This document shows positions 43,928 to 55,804 of a stretch of 64,000 bases of DNA, in pieces. Under the pieces are notes generated by a model that worked only from the letters and a program-made list of their open reading frames with translations, was not told the origin of the DNA and searched no databases. The stretch is taken from assembly GCA_050084515.1 (NCBI GenBank), contig CM114273.1, positions 4,774,001-4,838,000 on the forward strand. The letters are read 5' to 3'. The stretch comes from Blasia pusilla (taxonomy: Eukaryota > Marchantiophyta > Marchantiopsida > Blasiales). The position numbers and the translations under genes were made by a program. Numbering within the stretch: the stretch's first letter is position 1; each line of letters starts with the position of its first letter.

Positions 43928-45639
43928 CAATCACACATTTGATGCATCACTACACCATCAGAACTACACAATTTTTTGGAGTGTAAATGTCGTCCTGAAC
44001 TTGGCCGTTTCCAACAAGTTGGAATCTCTTGCTGTTGAGCTCAATACCTACAACTTACATGAGAAAGAGGAGGAAAGAACTGCAAGCATTGCCATCTACA
44101 AAGTTAACGTTAGGGCCAGAATTTAAGTTTCTAAGTTCTGGCCAACTCTTTTCTGCACAACAGTGCGGATTCACATTCACATTGACAACAGGAAGTGGAT
44201 GAAAACCCTGTTCGTGAGTTCTACTTTCAATTTGATCCTTCCTAAATTGGTCGCAGTCATTTCTCTCCACTTTATGGATGTGGATGACAAATTTTCACTG
44301 GATGAAGGAGGCTAGTGATGAGTGTCTCCATTGGGTCTATCATGCAAATTTCGCACTCAGAGCAAGGAGTGAAGCGGTAATAACAGCACTTGTGCTTGAA
44401 TTGTAATATAGAATAGAGACTATTCAAAGCGAGCACTTTCAATTCACATGTTTTTGGGTAATTTCACTTGATGGCGAGTTTGAAACACAGTGCCAAGAGT
44501 GTCAACAAAACGCCTACTCTTTTGACATGGTTTGTGAAGCTCTCATTCTTCATGCTTTATAAAAGATCGTGCTTACATCCTCCCATCAACAGTAAGAGGC
44601 TATAAATCTAAATCTAGAGCTTTTAGGGCTCGTATAGACAAGTAAGGAATGTCTGAATTCCAACTATTTGTTTATGTGATGCAGATCATGGGGTACAAGT
44701 TTCATGTCCTGAAATTGACTTCCTATTATCAAGTGGAGTTGATGACCATTATATATGTTGATTTCTGTCCAGGGTGTCAAGCACACAAGCATGTTGAGTC
44801 ACTGAACAAAATCGAACTGTGAACCTGTTGTTTATCTCTCTAGGTTGCTTCCCAGCAGGCAAAGACATTGGATGTTTCATGATCCCAATGATGGTCTAGA
44901 CAATTCTTCCTGACTTTGCTTGTGTATGATAGAGTCGCAGCTTTGGGTGATGGTGTTGAAGTCCCTTTGTCCTGTAGGTTCCTTGTAATGTCGTATCTGT
45001 TTGAAGTCTTTAGCTTGTTGCTTTGAAAGGCAAGCCGCTATTCAGAAAACTGTTGTCTTTGTCTGACATTTATGTACCATCCACCTGATACTAATCCAGT
45101 CGCAGTCATCACATTTGAATCTTCTCGAGTTTTCAGGGGCTCAACAGTCAGTAGAAGACTTAACTCCAGGCTTATCACAAGGTACTTTTGGATACTCCAC
45201 AATTATCAATTCCAATCTAATGTGCTCATGGGTGTCCTTGGACTCTGTATCTATGTACTGGCATTTCCTGGCTCCAATACCTTGTGTTCATTTCATGCCC
45301 CAAGATCTAAACGTAGAGCAATGGCTTAACTACGTCTTTGACAAAAAAGCATACAGCGACATCGCTTATATTCTATGGCCCAGGCACACACACGAATGTC
45401 GGTAGCACACAAGTGTGCTTTATGCTATATCTCACACTGTGCTTTATGCTATATCTCATATCAGCTGACGTTGTAGGTGGCACATGGGATTGTCCTGGGG
45501 ATTTAGGTCTAGGCCTGGTCTCTCTTTGATTGTCTGGCATAGGTGCAGCAACAGAAAGTTGAACAAAGCCCTGAACCAAACTCCTAAGTCTATCCAAGCA
45601 AGTTTTACATTCCTGACCTTATCCATCACAGCCTGGGTT
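43928..45639. other. 3' flank of the golgin gene, no further gene
   Basis: It includes the probable 3' UTR. A hairpin lies at 44,114-44,143: GGCCAGAA, 14-base interior, TTCTGGCC. A 25-bp direct repeat (GTGCTTTATGCTATATCTCA) occurs near 45,416 and 45,440. No other coding sequence could be supported. Confidence 0.5.
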
Positions 45640-46230
45640 CTCTTCTCGTCTGCAATAACTGTAACAGTGCAAAATTCTGCAGAACCTTGACAAAATGCGC
45701 AGCACATGCAGAGAAGTCTTCCAGTCATGACCTCATCCATGGCAGCTTGACTTCTCCCTCCCTAGCTGCACTATTGCAGCTATCTGAGCTGTCTGCGATA
45801 GTTGCAGTAGTGCAGCAATCAGCAGAACCTCAAACTCAGTAGCACATCCAGAGAAATCTTACATTCATGACCTCGTCTGTTACAGCTCAACTTCTCTCAT
45901 CTTATCTTCCGCAGTTGTAGGAGTACAAAGTTCATTAGAACCTAAACAAACTCAGTTGAACTTACAGAGCACTCTTACAAACTCAACTTCTCTCATCTCA
46001 CCTGCCATAACTGCAACTGTACAAAATTTTCTGAAACCTAAAGAAAGTCAGAAGTACATGCAGATTCGTCTGCTACTGCTGCAATGTTACAAAATTCACC
46101 AGGATTTCAACAATTCAGCAGCATACATGGAAATGTCTTCTTTGTGGACCAAGTCTGCCACACCTTGGCCTCTCTTCTCTCTCGTCTGCCATATCTGCAA
46201 CAGTGCAATATTTAATAGAGCAAGAGGAGA
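45640..46230 (+). repeat. Degenerate tandem repeat, about 110-150 bp units
   Basis: Recurring order: a GCAACAGTGCAAAATTCTG-like phrase, then CAGAACCT, an ACATGCAGAG-like phrase, TCATGACCTC, and CAGCTTGACTTCTCTC. Copies lie near 45,660, 45,800, 45,915 and 46,010, strongly diverged. No coding signal. Confidence 0.65.
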
Positions 46231-46708
46231 AAAAAGTGCCCCCCAAATGAAGGGAGGCAATCTCTCGCGAATTCCATATAGAGGAATAAAGAAAGGTGAT
46301 CACTCACGAATTGCAGCAACATCGATGATATGAAGAATTCAAGTGATGGCACTCTCAAGTTCCAGGAATGAAAGAGGGTCATAAAGACGAAGAGGAAAGA
46401 CGGCAGCAAATGGGACTGAAGTTAATAACGAAGCAAACTGGAGGCCAGGGTAGGTGAGCGTCCAAAGCGGCATTGGACTTCAAGATCTGAAGAACTCCTC
46501 TGAAGATGGATGGATGTGCAAGTTCTCATCAAATCATAGACTATGGCCAGCAAATATGAGAACAGCTGAGCAGCGACGCGAAGATGGCTCCAACCTCATC
46601 TTTGCCACCCTGAGTTTGTCGTTTGAGAACGACTTGGTATCATCCCCCACATTTGTAGACTCCTTGATCTGTGATTGATTCTGGTACTCCACCTGAAAAA
46701 ATAAGGAT

Positions 46709-47145
46709 CATGGGCCGAACCGACAATGAAATCCATTACTCGGCAACGCCAGACTCACCCAATAATCTGATATGGATTCACTATATTTTTGGCCCCTTAT
46801 TTTCTTGTAAAGCAGGTATCAAGGATTGCATCTTGGCCCATGGTCATCATGTAGAAGTAGGTATTGATGGAGTTCGTTTATAAACACAGCGGGCATGGGC
46901 CAAATCGATCAGTCTGGAGTCCATGAGTGAATCGGTGTGGCCCATGATCTCTGCTTTTACTAGTTGTGATTGCCATAGTTTGCGACTGCCAAATGGGAAT
47001 TTGTGGAAGAAGCGAGCATGAGCCAGACAGACGAATATGGAGTTCATGGGTGAATCCATGACCTCTGCTTGTGTAGGTTGTGATTGCCATTGTTTGTACC
47101 TGCAAAATAGAAACTTGTGGAAGCAACAATCATGGGCCAAGTTCT
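46709..47145 (+). repeat. Degenerate tandem repeat anchored on CATGGGCC
   Basis: CATGGGCC or CATGAGCC anchors lie at 46,709, 46,893, 47,017 and 47,131. Between them the phrases GAGTCCATGAGTGAATC, ATCTCTGCTT and GTTGTGATTGCCAT recur. The units near 46,893 and 47,017 are the clearest pair (about 124 bp). Confidence 0.7.
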
Positions 47146-48433
47146 GATTGCAATCAACTGCAGAATAGAATCAACTAGATAAGTGGCGCTGTTCTGCATT
47201 TCAATATCGATTGGACCTCAACTTGGTCCATGGTTTCTGCTTGATATCATTGCAGACATTTCCCACCACAAACTGGGCAGAAGGAAGCTGAACGGACCCA
47301 TCTAGTAAGGGAAGTACATCTCCAGGCCGAAGGGGCCAGGGGAGATGGAAGAAGTCAGAAGCTCCGAGTCTGCTTGCTTGTTGGGGCAGTAGTAAGGCAC
47401 ACATGGTAGAGCTCCTCCTCATGATGCTCCTGCCATGGATTGCATAATTTGAACCACATCTCCGAGCTTTCCAAACCCTCTACTCCTGAAGGAGCCAAGG
47501 CTCGAAGACGTCATTCAAATTGCACAATACATGTCACAGTTTCTCATGATCCACAGACGCGACAACAGCAGCAGCAGCAGAAGAGTTTCGTCTGGATTCA
47601 TGCACGTGGAAGGGAATTGCCCACATGCTAGAGATGGTGCTTCCAGTATTTCTGACACTCCTGGCGTTCCACGAAGACGACATTCGAATCGCCCAAAACA
47701 TACCAGTTTATTGTAAACCCCAGTAGCAGCAGGAGAAGAGTCTTCGTGTCAATTCATGCTTGTGGAATTGGATTGTCTTCCTGCCAACAAGCTACAGATG
47801 AATTCTAGACTTCCACAGTTTCCAAAACCTTGGCATTTCAGGAAGAAATCATTAGAATGGGAAGACACTCATCGAAGTTTCTTGTAATCAACTGCATCTA
47901 GTCTCGATTCTTGCCTGTGGAATTGGATTGTTCACTAGCTGGAGATAGATTCCACACTTCCTCCACTGCAGGCACTCCTGGGATTTCATCAAAGACAACC
48001 CCAATTCTGGATTGTCCCATAGCTCAGCACCACATTCATTCATGGAACTCCAAGCCGCTAGTTAGCTCTCTTCCAAACATCCATACTTAATACACATGTT
48101 GAGAGGAAGGAACGAGACATTACACAACATCAGAAGAATTAAAGAAGGAAGACTTTTAGGTCAAGAAGAAGTAGAGGATCAAGAAGAAGAACAACAAGAA
48201 GAAGAGTTCCCATGTGACGAAACAAAGAAGAATTACAAGGCCTTTGGTGCTGAGCTGTGGGACAATCCAGAATCGAAGAACACCACTGATTAGACAAAAC
48301 GACGAAGAGGTTGTTGTTGTAATCAAAACGAAAATCGAGAAACTAAGTTGGAAACTTCCTAACTTGCAAACTAACTTGTTGATCTAGCTGATGGACACAT
48401 CAAAATCTCAACTATGCAAAACCTCTTTGACCT
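47146..48433. other. No gene recognised
   Basis: Short phrases recur (GGAATTGGATTG near 47,765 and 47,920; ACGAAGACGACATTCGAATC near 47,670 against a similar phrase near 47,500), so this is also old tandem sequence. An Arg/Glu/Gln-rich plus-strand frame at 48,096-48,293 is low complexity and not called. Confidence 0.4.
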
Positions 48434-48790
48434 CCTGATCATCAGCCCTGATGTCCGTGGAGACAGGAAACTTGCAAACGTATGATTTGCACAACTGATC
48501 ATCAGCCCAGATGTTGATTTAGCCATGGAGCTTGCAATCTTGCATTGCCAAAATTCTTATCTGTTCTCCTGATCATCAGCCTGATGGGGATGTAGATATG
48601 GAACTTGTACACTTCCAGACTTCTCCTTTGAGCACCTGATCATCAGCCCAGATGTTGCTGAGGACATGAAACTTGCTAACTTCTTCTTAGAGCACCCGAT
48701 CCTCAGTCAGATGAGAGATGGAACTTGCAAACTTGTCAAAAAAGAAGTTGACAAGTTTGCACCACCTGATCATCAGATGGTCAAAAAAGA
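48434..48790 (+). repeat. Six-copy tandem array anchored on CTGATCATCAG
   Basis: The 11-base anchor CTGATCATCAG, itself an inverted repeat, starts at 48,434, 48,495, 48,569, 48,636, 48,696 (one variant) and 48,766, spaced 60-74. Each is followed by CC(A/T)GATG and a GGAACTTGCAAAC-like phrase. The short open frame through it arises from the repeat. Confidence 0.85.
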
Positions 48791-49601
48791 AGTTTTGCTC
48801 TCTTCTTCCCGTAATCGTGAGCTCCGACGTCAAATGAAGATTGCAAACTTCTTCCTCGAGCTCGTGAGGATGAGCCCTCATCCTGTCACTCATCCACATC
48901 GACAAGTCGGAGCAGCGTACGAAGTGCCAACTTTCGTTTGGCATTCCTCTATCGATGGCCGGATCATTCACCTTCCAATTGGGACCTAAAAAATGGAGAG
49001 CAAGTAACGGCAGAACCGTCAGAACGAGCGATGATTTGGGCTTTCCAACTGCCATCAACTTTCTCCTCGCCCTTTAAAGCTATGGGTTGGAGTTCAGATC
49101 TCCTCAGCCAGATTCTCAATCGTATGCAGCGTCTAGCTGGGCAGGGGGGGTAGGATGGGTTTTGCTTTCCAGAGTCCTGGGGTGAGTTCCATCCAGGAAG
49201 TGCTAGCTTGCAATGATCCCCCTAAATTGCAAGGCCCAATAGGTCGAGCTTCCAAAATGCAGTGGACACGACCTTTTCGAGAAAGTTGCAGCAGTGATCC
49301 CCTGGGAGGATTGCAAGAGGAGATGGAGGTCGAGGTTCCAGGGAAAATGGCAGTGCTGTGCAGTACTGCAATTGCAAGGTCCGGGTGGAGAGATTGACAT
49401 TCCCAAGTGCCTGGGGCTCTGAAGATCAATGGAGGAAATGCTAGCAATGATCTTCTTCCATTCGCATTCGCAAGGTGCAGCTAGATCAAGCTCACTGCCA
49501 GAGAGTGCATGCAATGCAGCAAGGTCGAGAAGAGAAGAGTAGCCGTGATATCCTGGGGAGATCGATGGACCTTCCAAGTGCAAGCAGGTGGGATGACTGA
49601 C
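48791..49601. other. No gene recognised; degenerate repeat sequence
   Basis: Phrases such as GCAATGATCCCCCTAAATTGCAAGG (about 49,210) and GCAGTGATCCCCTGGGAGGATTGCAAG (about 49,290) show that it derives from tandem copies. No coding or RNA signal stood out. Confidence 0.4.
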
Positions 49602-50120
49602 AAGCGAATGGTACCAATGATACCCTTTCCACACCTACGCAAAGCTCTGATGCTGCCAAAACAACGAGAAGGTGAATCTTCCGATTCTGATAGTGTTATC
49701 AGAATCGGTAGATTCCGCATGACCTTTTCTAGACTAACACTATCCCTCTCGACATGCACAGCACCTCATTTCGATCCTTCTTTCCACAATGTGTATCATT
49801 TTGGAAAGCCTGCACTTTGGGGTTTGTTGTTGTTGTGGTATTGCTTCAGCACCCCAACGCGCATGCCAACGAGAGGATCTACAAGCAAATAGTAGCGATG
49901 ATTCCCTTTGCAAATCTATACAGTGCTCTGATCATCTGAAGCCGCCGCCAACAATAGCCACAAGGCTATTGTTGGCGAAGAGGCTGTATCGACCGATTGT
50001 CATAGCGTTCCCCATGAACATGCAGAGCACCTCATTTCGATCCTGCTTTCCTCAATGTGGATCATTGTGGAAAGCCTACACTTGAAGAGTTCTGATGTTG
50101 TGGTGTCGGGTTGCTTCGGT
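49602..50120 (+). repeat. Two diverged tandem units of about 266-279 bp, each with a perfect hairpin
   Basis: Shared phrases include CAGCACCTCATTTCGATCC (49,759 and 50,025), CCCTTT(C/G)CA, GCTCTGAT, TTTGGAAAGCCT and TGTGGAAAGCCT. Copy one holds hairpin 49,674-49,715 (CCGATTCTGATA, loop GTGT, TATCAGAATCGG, plus outer GAATC/GATTC). Copy two holds hairpin 49,947-49,976 (GCCAACAATAGCC, loop ACAA, GGCTATTGTTGGC). The two stems are unrelated in sequence. Confidence 0.85.
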
Positions 50121-50644
50121 CTCCCCTTTTATATGTCTCCGAGAGAGGGAAGAGACGTCTGGACAGTAATTATTTGACCAGTGCCTCCCTCGAATCGGTT
50201 TGCTCCCCTCCATCACAGGGAAGAATCGAGTCTTAGTTGGGAGTTGTTGCCATGATCTATCGACAGATTCCAGAGTTATTATTGCATTGATTCATCGAAA
50301 TAACTGACTTTGCAAGATGTCTGGCACTTCAGGCTTCCTTTCCCAGTCATCTCATTACAATCGTTGCAACAAAGATCTCCACATCTCTTCAGTGTGGACG
50401 TATCACTCACTCTGACTCAGATCAGGTCAGCTGACGTTCTTCTTTTGTGGGCACAGATCATCTCCTCTCTAGATCTCTTCTGCTCCATTTCTGGACAGCA
50501 ACCCAAGAAATTAAAGATGAGAGAGAGAGTTTAATTGAATTCTTCTAGAGAGAGAAAAAGACAGAAGTTTTGGTGAGGGAGTTGGGGATGTTCTCTTTTC
50601 GAGTCGTTTGGAAAGGGTCGTGGGTTTGCACAGGTGTGGAAAGG
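50121..50644. other. No gene recognised
   Basis: Mixed sequence without coding support. GAGAGAGA-rich patches lie near 50,520-50,565. Confidence 0.4.
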
Positions 50645-51000
50645 GAACCATTTCTACCATTTTAAAACTTCGACGAAAAGGAGGGGGGTGTCGTCTCTAC
50701 TCTAAGTGTGCTCTTGGGGGAGAGGTGGAGAGGAGCTCCATTTGTCCAGCTTAAGATTCTCCAGTTTAAGACTCGTCTCTACTACTGAATCTGCTCTCTG
50801 AAAGATCACGAAGCCAAAGTGGAGAAGAGAGGAGCCATTTCTACCAACTTCAACTCTGAAGAAAAGGAGTGGATCCTCTCTACTAAATCCACTCTTGGAT
50901 GGAAGGAGAAGGAAAGTGAGGAACCGGTTCTACCAATTTCAAAACTCGGAAGAAAAAGGGAGGAGGGGATCGTCTCTACTGAGAAGCAGTTGGAAAGGTA
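50645..51000 (+). repeat. Three diverged units with CCATTTCTACCA anchors
   Basis: CCATTTCTACCA occurs near 50,648 and 50,835, and a CCGGTTCTACCA variant near 50,924. Each is followed by an A/C-rich stretch, GAAGAAAAGG-like sequence and CTCTCTACT. Spacing is uneven (about 187 and 89). Confidence 0.7.
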
Positions 51001-51802
51001 CAGAACGACAGAGGGTCTTGTTCTGCTCTTGGAATGGTACGGACTCATCAATTCGTGTTCCAGACTCGTACCAGCTGCATCCCAACTCTCCATTATGAAA
51101 CCCTAAAAGCAGCATTCGCATCTTCTGCTCAAATTAACAATGATGTCTGCAGTTCAGTTGAGTGCAGTGCAGTGCAGGACGTACTCAGTCCTGCGCCGAA
51201 GAGAAAATCGTCAACGAGCCGCTTTCTGCAGTGCACCTCGATATCGATGGTACGTACCAGCACTGATCTTAGCTGCACATTTAATAATCATAATAGTGAA
51301 CTATATACACACACAATCCACATGACCATATGCTTCATCAGAGTGCGCAGAGAGTTTGGAATTGCAACCCATTCACTAGGCTCCTTGAGGGAGGACTTGT
51401 GTTTTTTCGGTGGGAGGTGAGGATGAAATGATCATGAAGCGTTCATGTTCTGATTCGCATTCACATTGTCAAGCTCCGAATTGGGAGAAACTTGCACTTT
51501 CGAGGTTCGAGTTTGGAACTGCATCCCAGTCCTGAGCTACTAAAGAGAGACCTTGTGCATTTCTGGTGGACAACATGAAATGATTCAGATTGACATTGAC
51601 CATGTGAAGCTTCCCATGAGCTACATAACAGTGGCCTTCTTGCGTTTTTTTCCCTGGTGCAGACGATGAGGTGCCCATGAAGGATTCACATTAAAATTCC
51701 TATTTTCGACATCGTGAAGCTTCCCATGAAAACCTAAGGGAGGTCCTGTATTTTTTTCTGGCACAGAACAGCACGAGATTATCATGAAGCATTCGCTCTC
51801 AC
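51001..51802. other. No gene recognised; old repeat sequence
   Basis: The phrases GTGAAGCTTCCCATGA and ATTCACATT recur near 51,605 and 51,715, and resemble 44,165-44,215 near the golgin 3' end. No gene. Confidence 0.4.
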
Positions 51803-51943
51803 ATTGTGAAGCTGATTTACCAAACGTGAAATTCCATTCACATTTCCACAGCAGATTCACAAACTGTGAAATTCCTTTGACATTTCCACAGCTGATTCAC
51901 AAACTGTGGAATTCCACTCACATTTCCACAGCAGATTCACTCC
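51803..51943 (+). repeat. 40 bp tandem repeat, about 3.5 copies
   Basis: CATTTCCACA starts at 51,841, 51,881 and 51,921, exactly 40 apart. Each unit contains GATTCACAAACTGTG(A/G)AATTCC, with the small inverted repeat TTCACA/TGTGAA. Confidence 0.9.
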
Positions 51944-54862
51944 CACTGACCCCATGACAGCAAATGACGCATTGATTGTCCCACTGCTTCACAATGTAAG
52001 TGTGACAGAATCTGCTGTAGAAAAGTGGAAGCATGACAATGTGAATCTGCTCTGGGTAAGTCAGCCACGTCTTTTCTTGTCTGTGGGTTTAGGACCTTCA
52101 AATTATCTCAGTTAGCCTTTTCTACAATGGGACAAATTATTATTACTTTAATTTATATTTCTGGAAGTGTTGGGATAGCATACTTCCGGCTTTAGAAATT
52201 GTTACGATTATTATTATGATGATAAGAAGATTTATTATTATGATAATTATTCCTATGTCTTGAATGGCAGGTACGTCTCCTTGGGAATTATGATGGTGAT
52301 GACTGTTATTACAATGATTCTAATTGGGGATATTTTGGAAGACTTGTTATTGGGTGTCGTTGGGACTATTATTGTTGCATTTTAGGGTAGCAGGTGTCGT
52401 TATGTCGAAATTAAAATAATTGTCATTAGAGCAGAATGATTAGAATTCTGGATACGTAAGAGAAAATATTTATATGAAGTCATTTTAATTATTAACACAA
52501 CAATGATTATTATTATTAACATCTTGTATATGATTGTCATTATTGTAAAATTCTAATTATTAGTTTCAACAATAGTTTTAGATTTCTCCGGTCCTTGAAA
52601 TGCTATCGTATTTTTAATGAAACTTTTTTAGTACGTCGCAAAGACCTGACTTATTATTCCCTTTATGCACTATCAATAATATGTGCGAGAATACAACACT
52701 TAATAAAGTAGAGAAAACTATTAATGTTGCATTATGGCAATACTCAATTTTTTCTTTCCATATTCTCCTTTTGAAAAAATGATATTCCATATTCTCCTTT
52801 TGGAAAAATCTTCTCTTCTAAGGAAATAATATTATAAATTTTCTTCACAAATTAAATACTTTCTATCAATAATATGGAAAATTTAAAACTGGAAACCTCC
52901 ATGTTTAAATTTTTTTTTCTAATTATTAAAATCAACTAATTATGAAAATTGGAATTTAATATTTTAATGTGCTTCTAAAGTATGTGATCATTACTAATAC
53001 AATGATTACAATTTTCAATAGTAATGTACTTGCGCACAAAGTATTACAATTGTTCATACAATAAAATGATTCTAATTATTATCAAAGATTTTTGTCCAAA
53101 ATCAAGGATTATTTTTTAGGGGGACAGAATTATCTATATCTATAATATATTAATAAAAATATTTCTCAAAATATTTCAATAAAGACATTTGAAATTCTAT
53201 GAAAGGAAAAAGACCCTTCATCATTCTTAATTAATATAAATTTTTTTAATTAAATATAAAAAGATGTATTGATAATATAAATAATATTTTGATTGAGGGA
53301 ATTATTAAGAGTGTTATGGCTACATGTAACTTTATAACTCTTTTTTATTTCTTTCCACAAACCAGTGTCTCAGACCTCTCCCCCTTTCCCTTCCCTCTTC
53401 CTCTTCCTCTTCCCTAAATAATATAGAAGGATGTTTATTTAAAATTATAAATTAAAAACCACCTCACATCATTACTATTATAATGAATATAGTTCTCAAA
53501 AACTCTAAGAAAATATTTCTTAGTCTTATTTTTGGGCTTTATTGTTAGTTACCTTAAGAAATGACATTGTGTCTTAAAAAACCTTACCTCAAAATTTTGA
53601 TATTTTGAAATTGACATGAAAAATTTTAATTTAAAATCTTCATTATTCATAAACTAGTGGCAAAAAATGGATAAAAAAAACCTTCATACTCAAATGAAAA
53701 ATTCATATGTCTCTTTGCAATTATTTAAATTAATTGAGTAAATGTAATTTAATTAGTATGTATATTAATATAAAGATAATTTTATAATACTAATGTAAGC
53801 CCATGCAATACACGGATTTAAATTACCTTTCATAATTCAACTCCCAAAGTTCATTAACTGCCATTTAAAATTAGTTATAAGTGATCCTAGTGGTTCAGAA
53901 AGTGAGCAATCTTACTGGTTGAAAGTGCCAGTTGACAACAGAAGTGTTTGCAAAAGAAAAGGGCACTCTCCAATAATTATATACATTATTACTACTATAA
54001 TATGTATTTCTCTTGATAACTTGCATGTAAATTTTGATAAGAAAAGCCGTAAATTCATCTTTGACCCTTCAAATCGTAACCATATATGTAGCTCTTTTAC
54101 TAAAATACATTAATGACCCTCTAGTAAAACTAGCATAACAACTATCGTGCTTATAAATATTGCTTCACAGTATACATATATGCATATTACATAAACTCAC
54201 ATATCATACAATATATATCCATATCATATACACATTCATACACCTAGATTTAAAACATAAGTTCCATAATACACAAAAAATGAAATGTGTTTATATACCA
54301 CTTCACCAAGAGGTTACTCAGTTGTGCCCAAGTTGATGGCTCCAATCCGAATATCCAACTATTGCGTCTAAAATGATTAATAATTAAAATAATCACTTTT
54401 TTACTGCTTAGACGCGGAACCTAGATGTTCATCATAAGTGACTAATATACAATCCATATCACTATTGATAATCTTTGATCCTCTAGCACTATGTGTATCT
54501 AGAGAATATATATTATCCTCGAGGATCCAAATATATCTAAGAATAACATCATGTAAAATCCTCTCAAGAAACTTCCATCTTCTACTAGCATCATTGTCGT
54601 AGCTTCCATGAGTAAGATACCTCAACCGTGAAATCCCTACTGAAAATTCATATTAATCATGATATATTCCAAAAAAACTATATTTATTGATGGTACCGCA
54701 TAATTATTGATGGTACTGCATCACAAGTGGTCCAAGTCTCATAGATATTTAGATCCACATTGTATGGCATTTGCTTACTTTAGCTCTCACTTGAATATTC
54801 CCAATATGCGATCCCATAAACAAGAAGAGTTAGAATATGCACAAGATGAATGAGAGAGCCTC
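51944..54862. other. AT-rich gene-free stretch
   Basis: Very AT-rich with no supported gene. A direct repeat of a CCATATTCTCCTTTT phrase lies near 52,758 and 52,787. 53,137-53,835 may be a small non-autonomous Helitron: its left end reads TCTATATCTATAATATATTA, and near 53,800 it has the degraded hairpin GCCCATGCAATACACGGATTT. A short direct repeat ATTGATGGTAC(C/T)GCAT lies near 54,687 and 54,708. Confidence 0.4.
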
Positions 54863-55240
54863 GTCCCTTTCTCTATATAGAAAAATAGCAGCAAGAAGTG
54901 AACCCAACAGAAACTTATGACCTTATCCTAGCTGGTGACTTTGTGCATAAAAGTTACTTGAACTTACGCTTGTCAATCTAAATTTCACTATACTAAACCA
55001 CAAGATTAATCTCTATCTTAGGTGTATATATATAGTCCCTCTCTACTCGTCCCTTTCTCTACATAGAAAAATAGGAGCAAGAAGTGAACCCAAAAGAATC
55101 TTATGACCTTATCTAGCTGGTGACTTTGTGCATAAAAGTTACTTGAACTTACGCTTATCAATCTAAATTTCACTATACTAAACCATAAAATTAATCTTTG
55201 TCTTAGTCACATATATATATAGTCCCTCTCTATTGAGTCT
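54863..55240 (+). repeat. Tandem duplication, 186 bp unit
   Basis: GTCCCTTTCTCTA(T/C)ATAG starts both copies, at 54,863 and 55,049. The copies share AAGAAGTGAACCCAA, CTAGCTGGTGACTTTGTGCA and ACTTGAACTTACGCTT with only a few differences, so the duplication is fairly recent. Confidence 0.9.
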
Positions 55241-55804
55241 CTAGCTCAAGCTCAAACCTATATCCCTTACCTCTAAATAAATCTAAAGAAATCAACTTAT
55301 CATCCCATAGAGCCTTGGCGGAGACGTCAATCAACTGGTGATATGTTTTCATATATTTAGGATTCCAGAGGCTATCTAATTGACCATTGTCTCTTGGAAC
55401 ATTCGATTGATGGAATATTCCACATCTTCCATCTCAAGCATCAATCTTGTAGATCATGGTTTCCCAAATTTTTTAAGATCGATCAACTTTCTTCGTCCTT
55501 TGTTGGTGTTGCTAGATGATGCTCCTTGATCATTTCTTTTTAGATTTTTAATAGGCTCATTAGGGCATGCTAACACACTAAATTGAATATGGTTTCTTAT
55601 TGCATGGCTTCAATCGCAAAACATTATATCTCTACCAGTGGAAAACTTCTTAGTAGGAGGATTATAATATCTATAACATAATTCAAGAAGACAAAATCTT
55701 TCTTCCTTTCTATCCAAATTCTTGATGTTCTTAGAATATGAACAAAGCATATACAACTAGATATCTCATGGAATGAAAGATCAAGTTTTTTTCTTATGAA
55801 GACA
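55241..55804. other. No gene recognised
   Basis: AT-rich, without coding or RNA signals. Confidence 0.4.

Noticed and set aside
48096-48293. 65-codon Glu/Gln-rich plus-strand frame
   Set aside because: Low-complexity GAAGAA-type sequence without homology or splice context.
48434-48790. Evenly spaced palindromic repeats resembling a CRISPR array
   Set aside because: Unit conservation is poor outside the 11-base anchor, spacers are themselves related, no cas genes are present, and the sequence is nuclear plant DNA.
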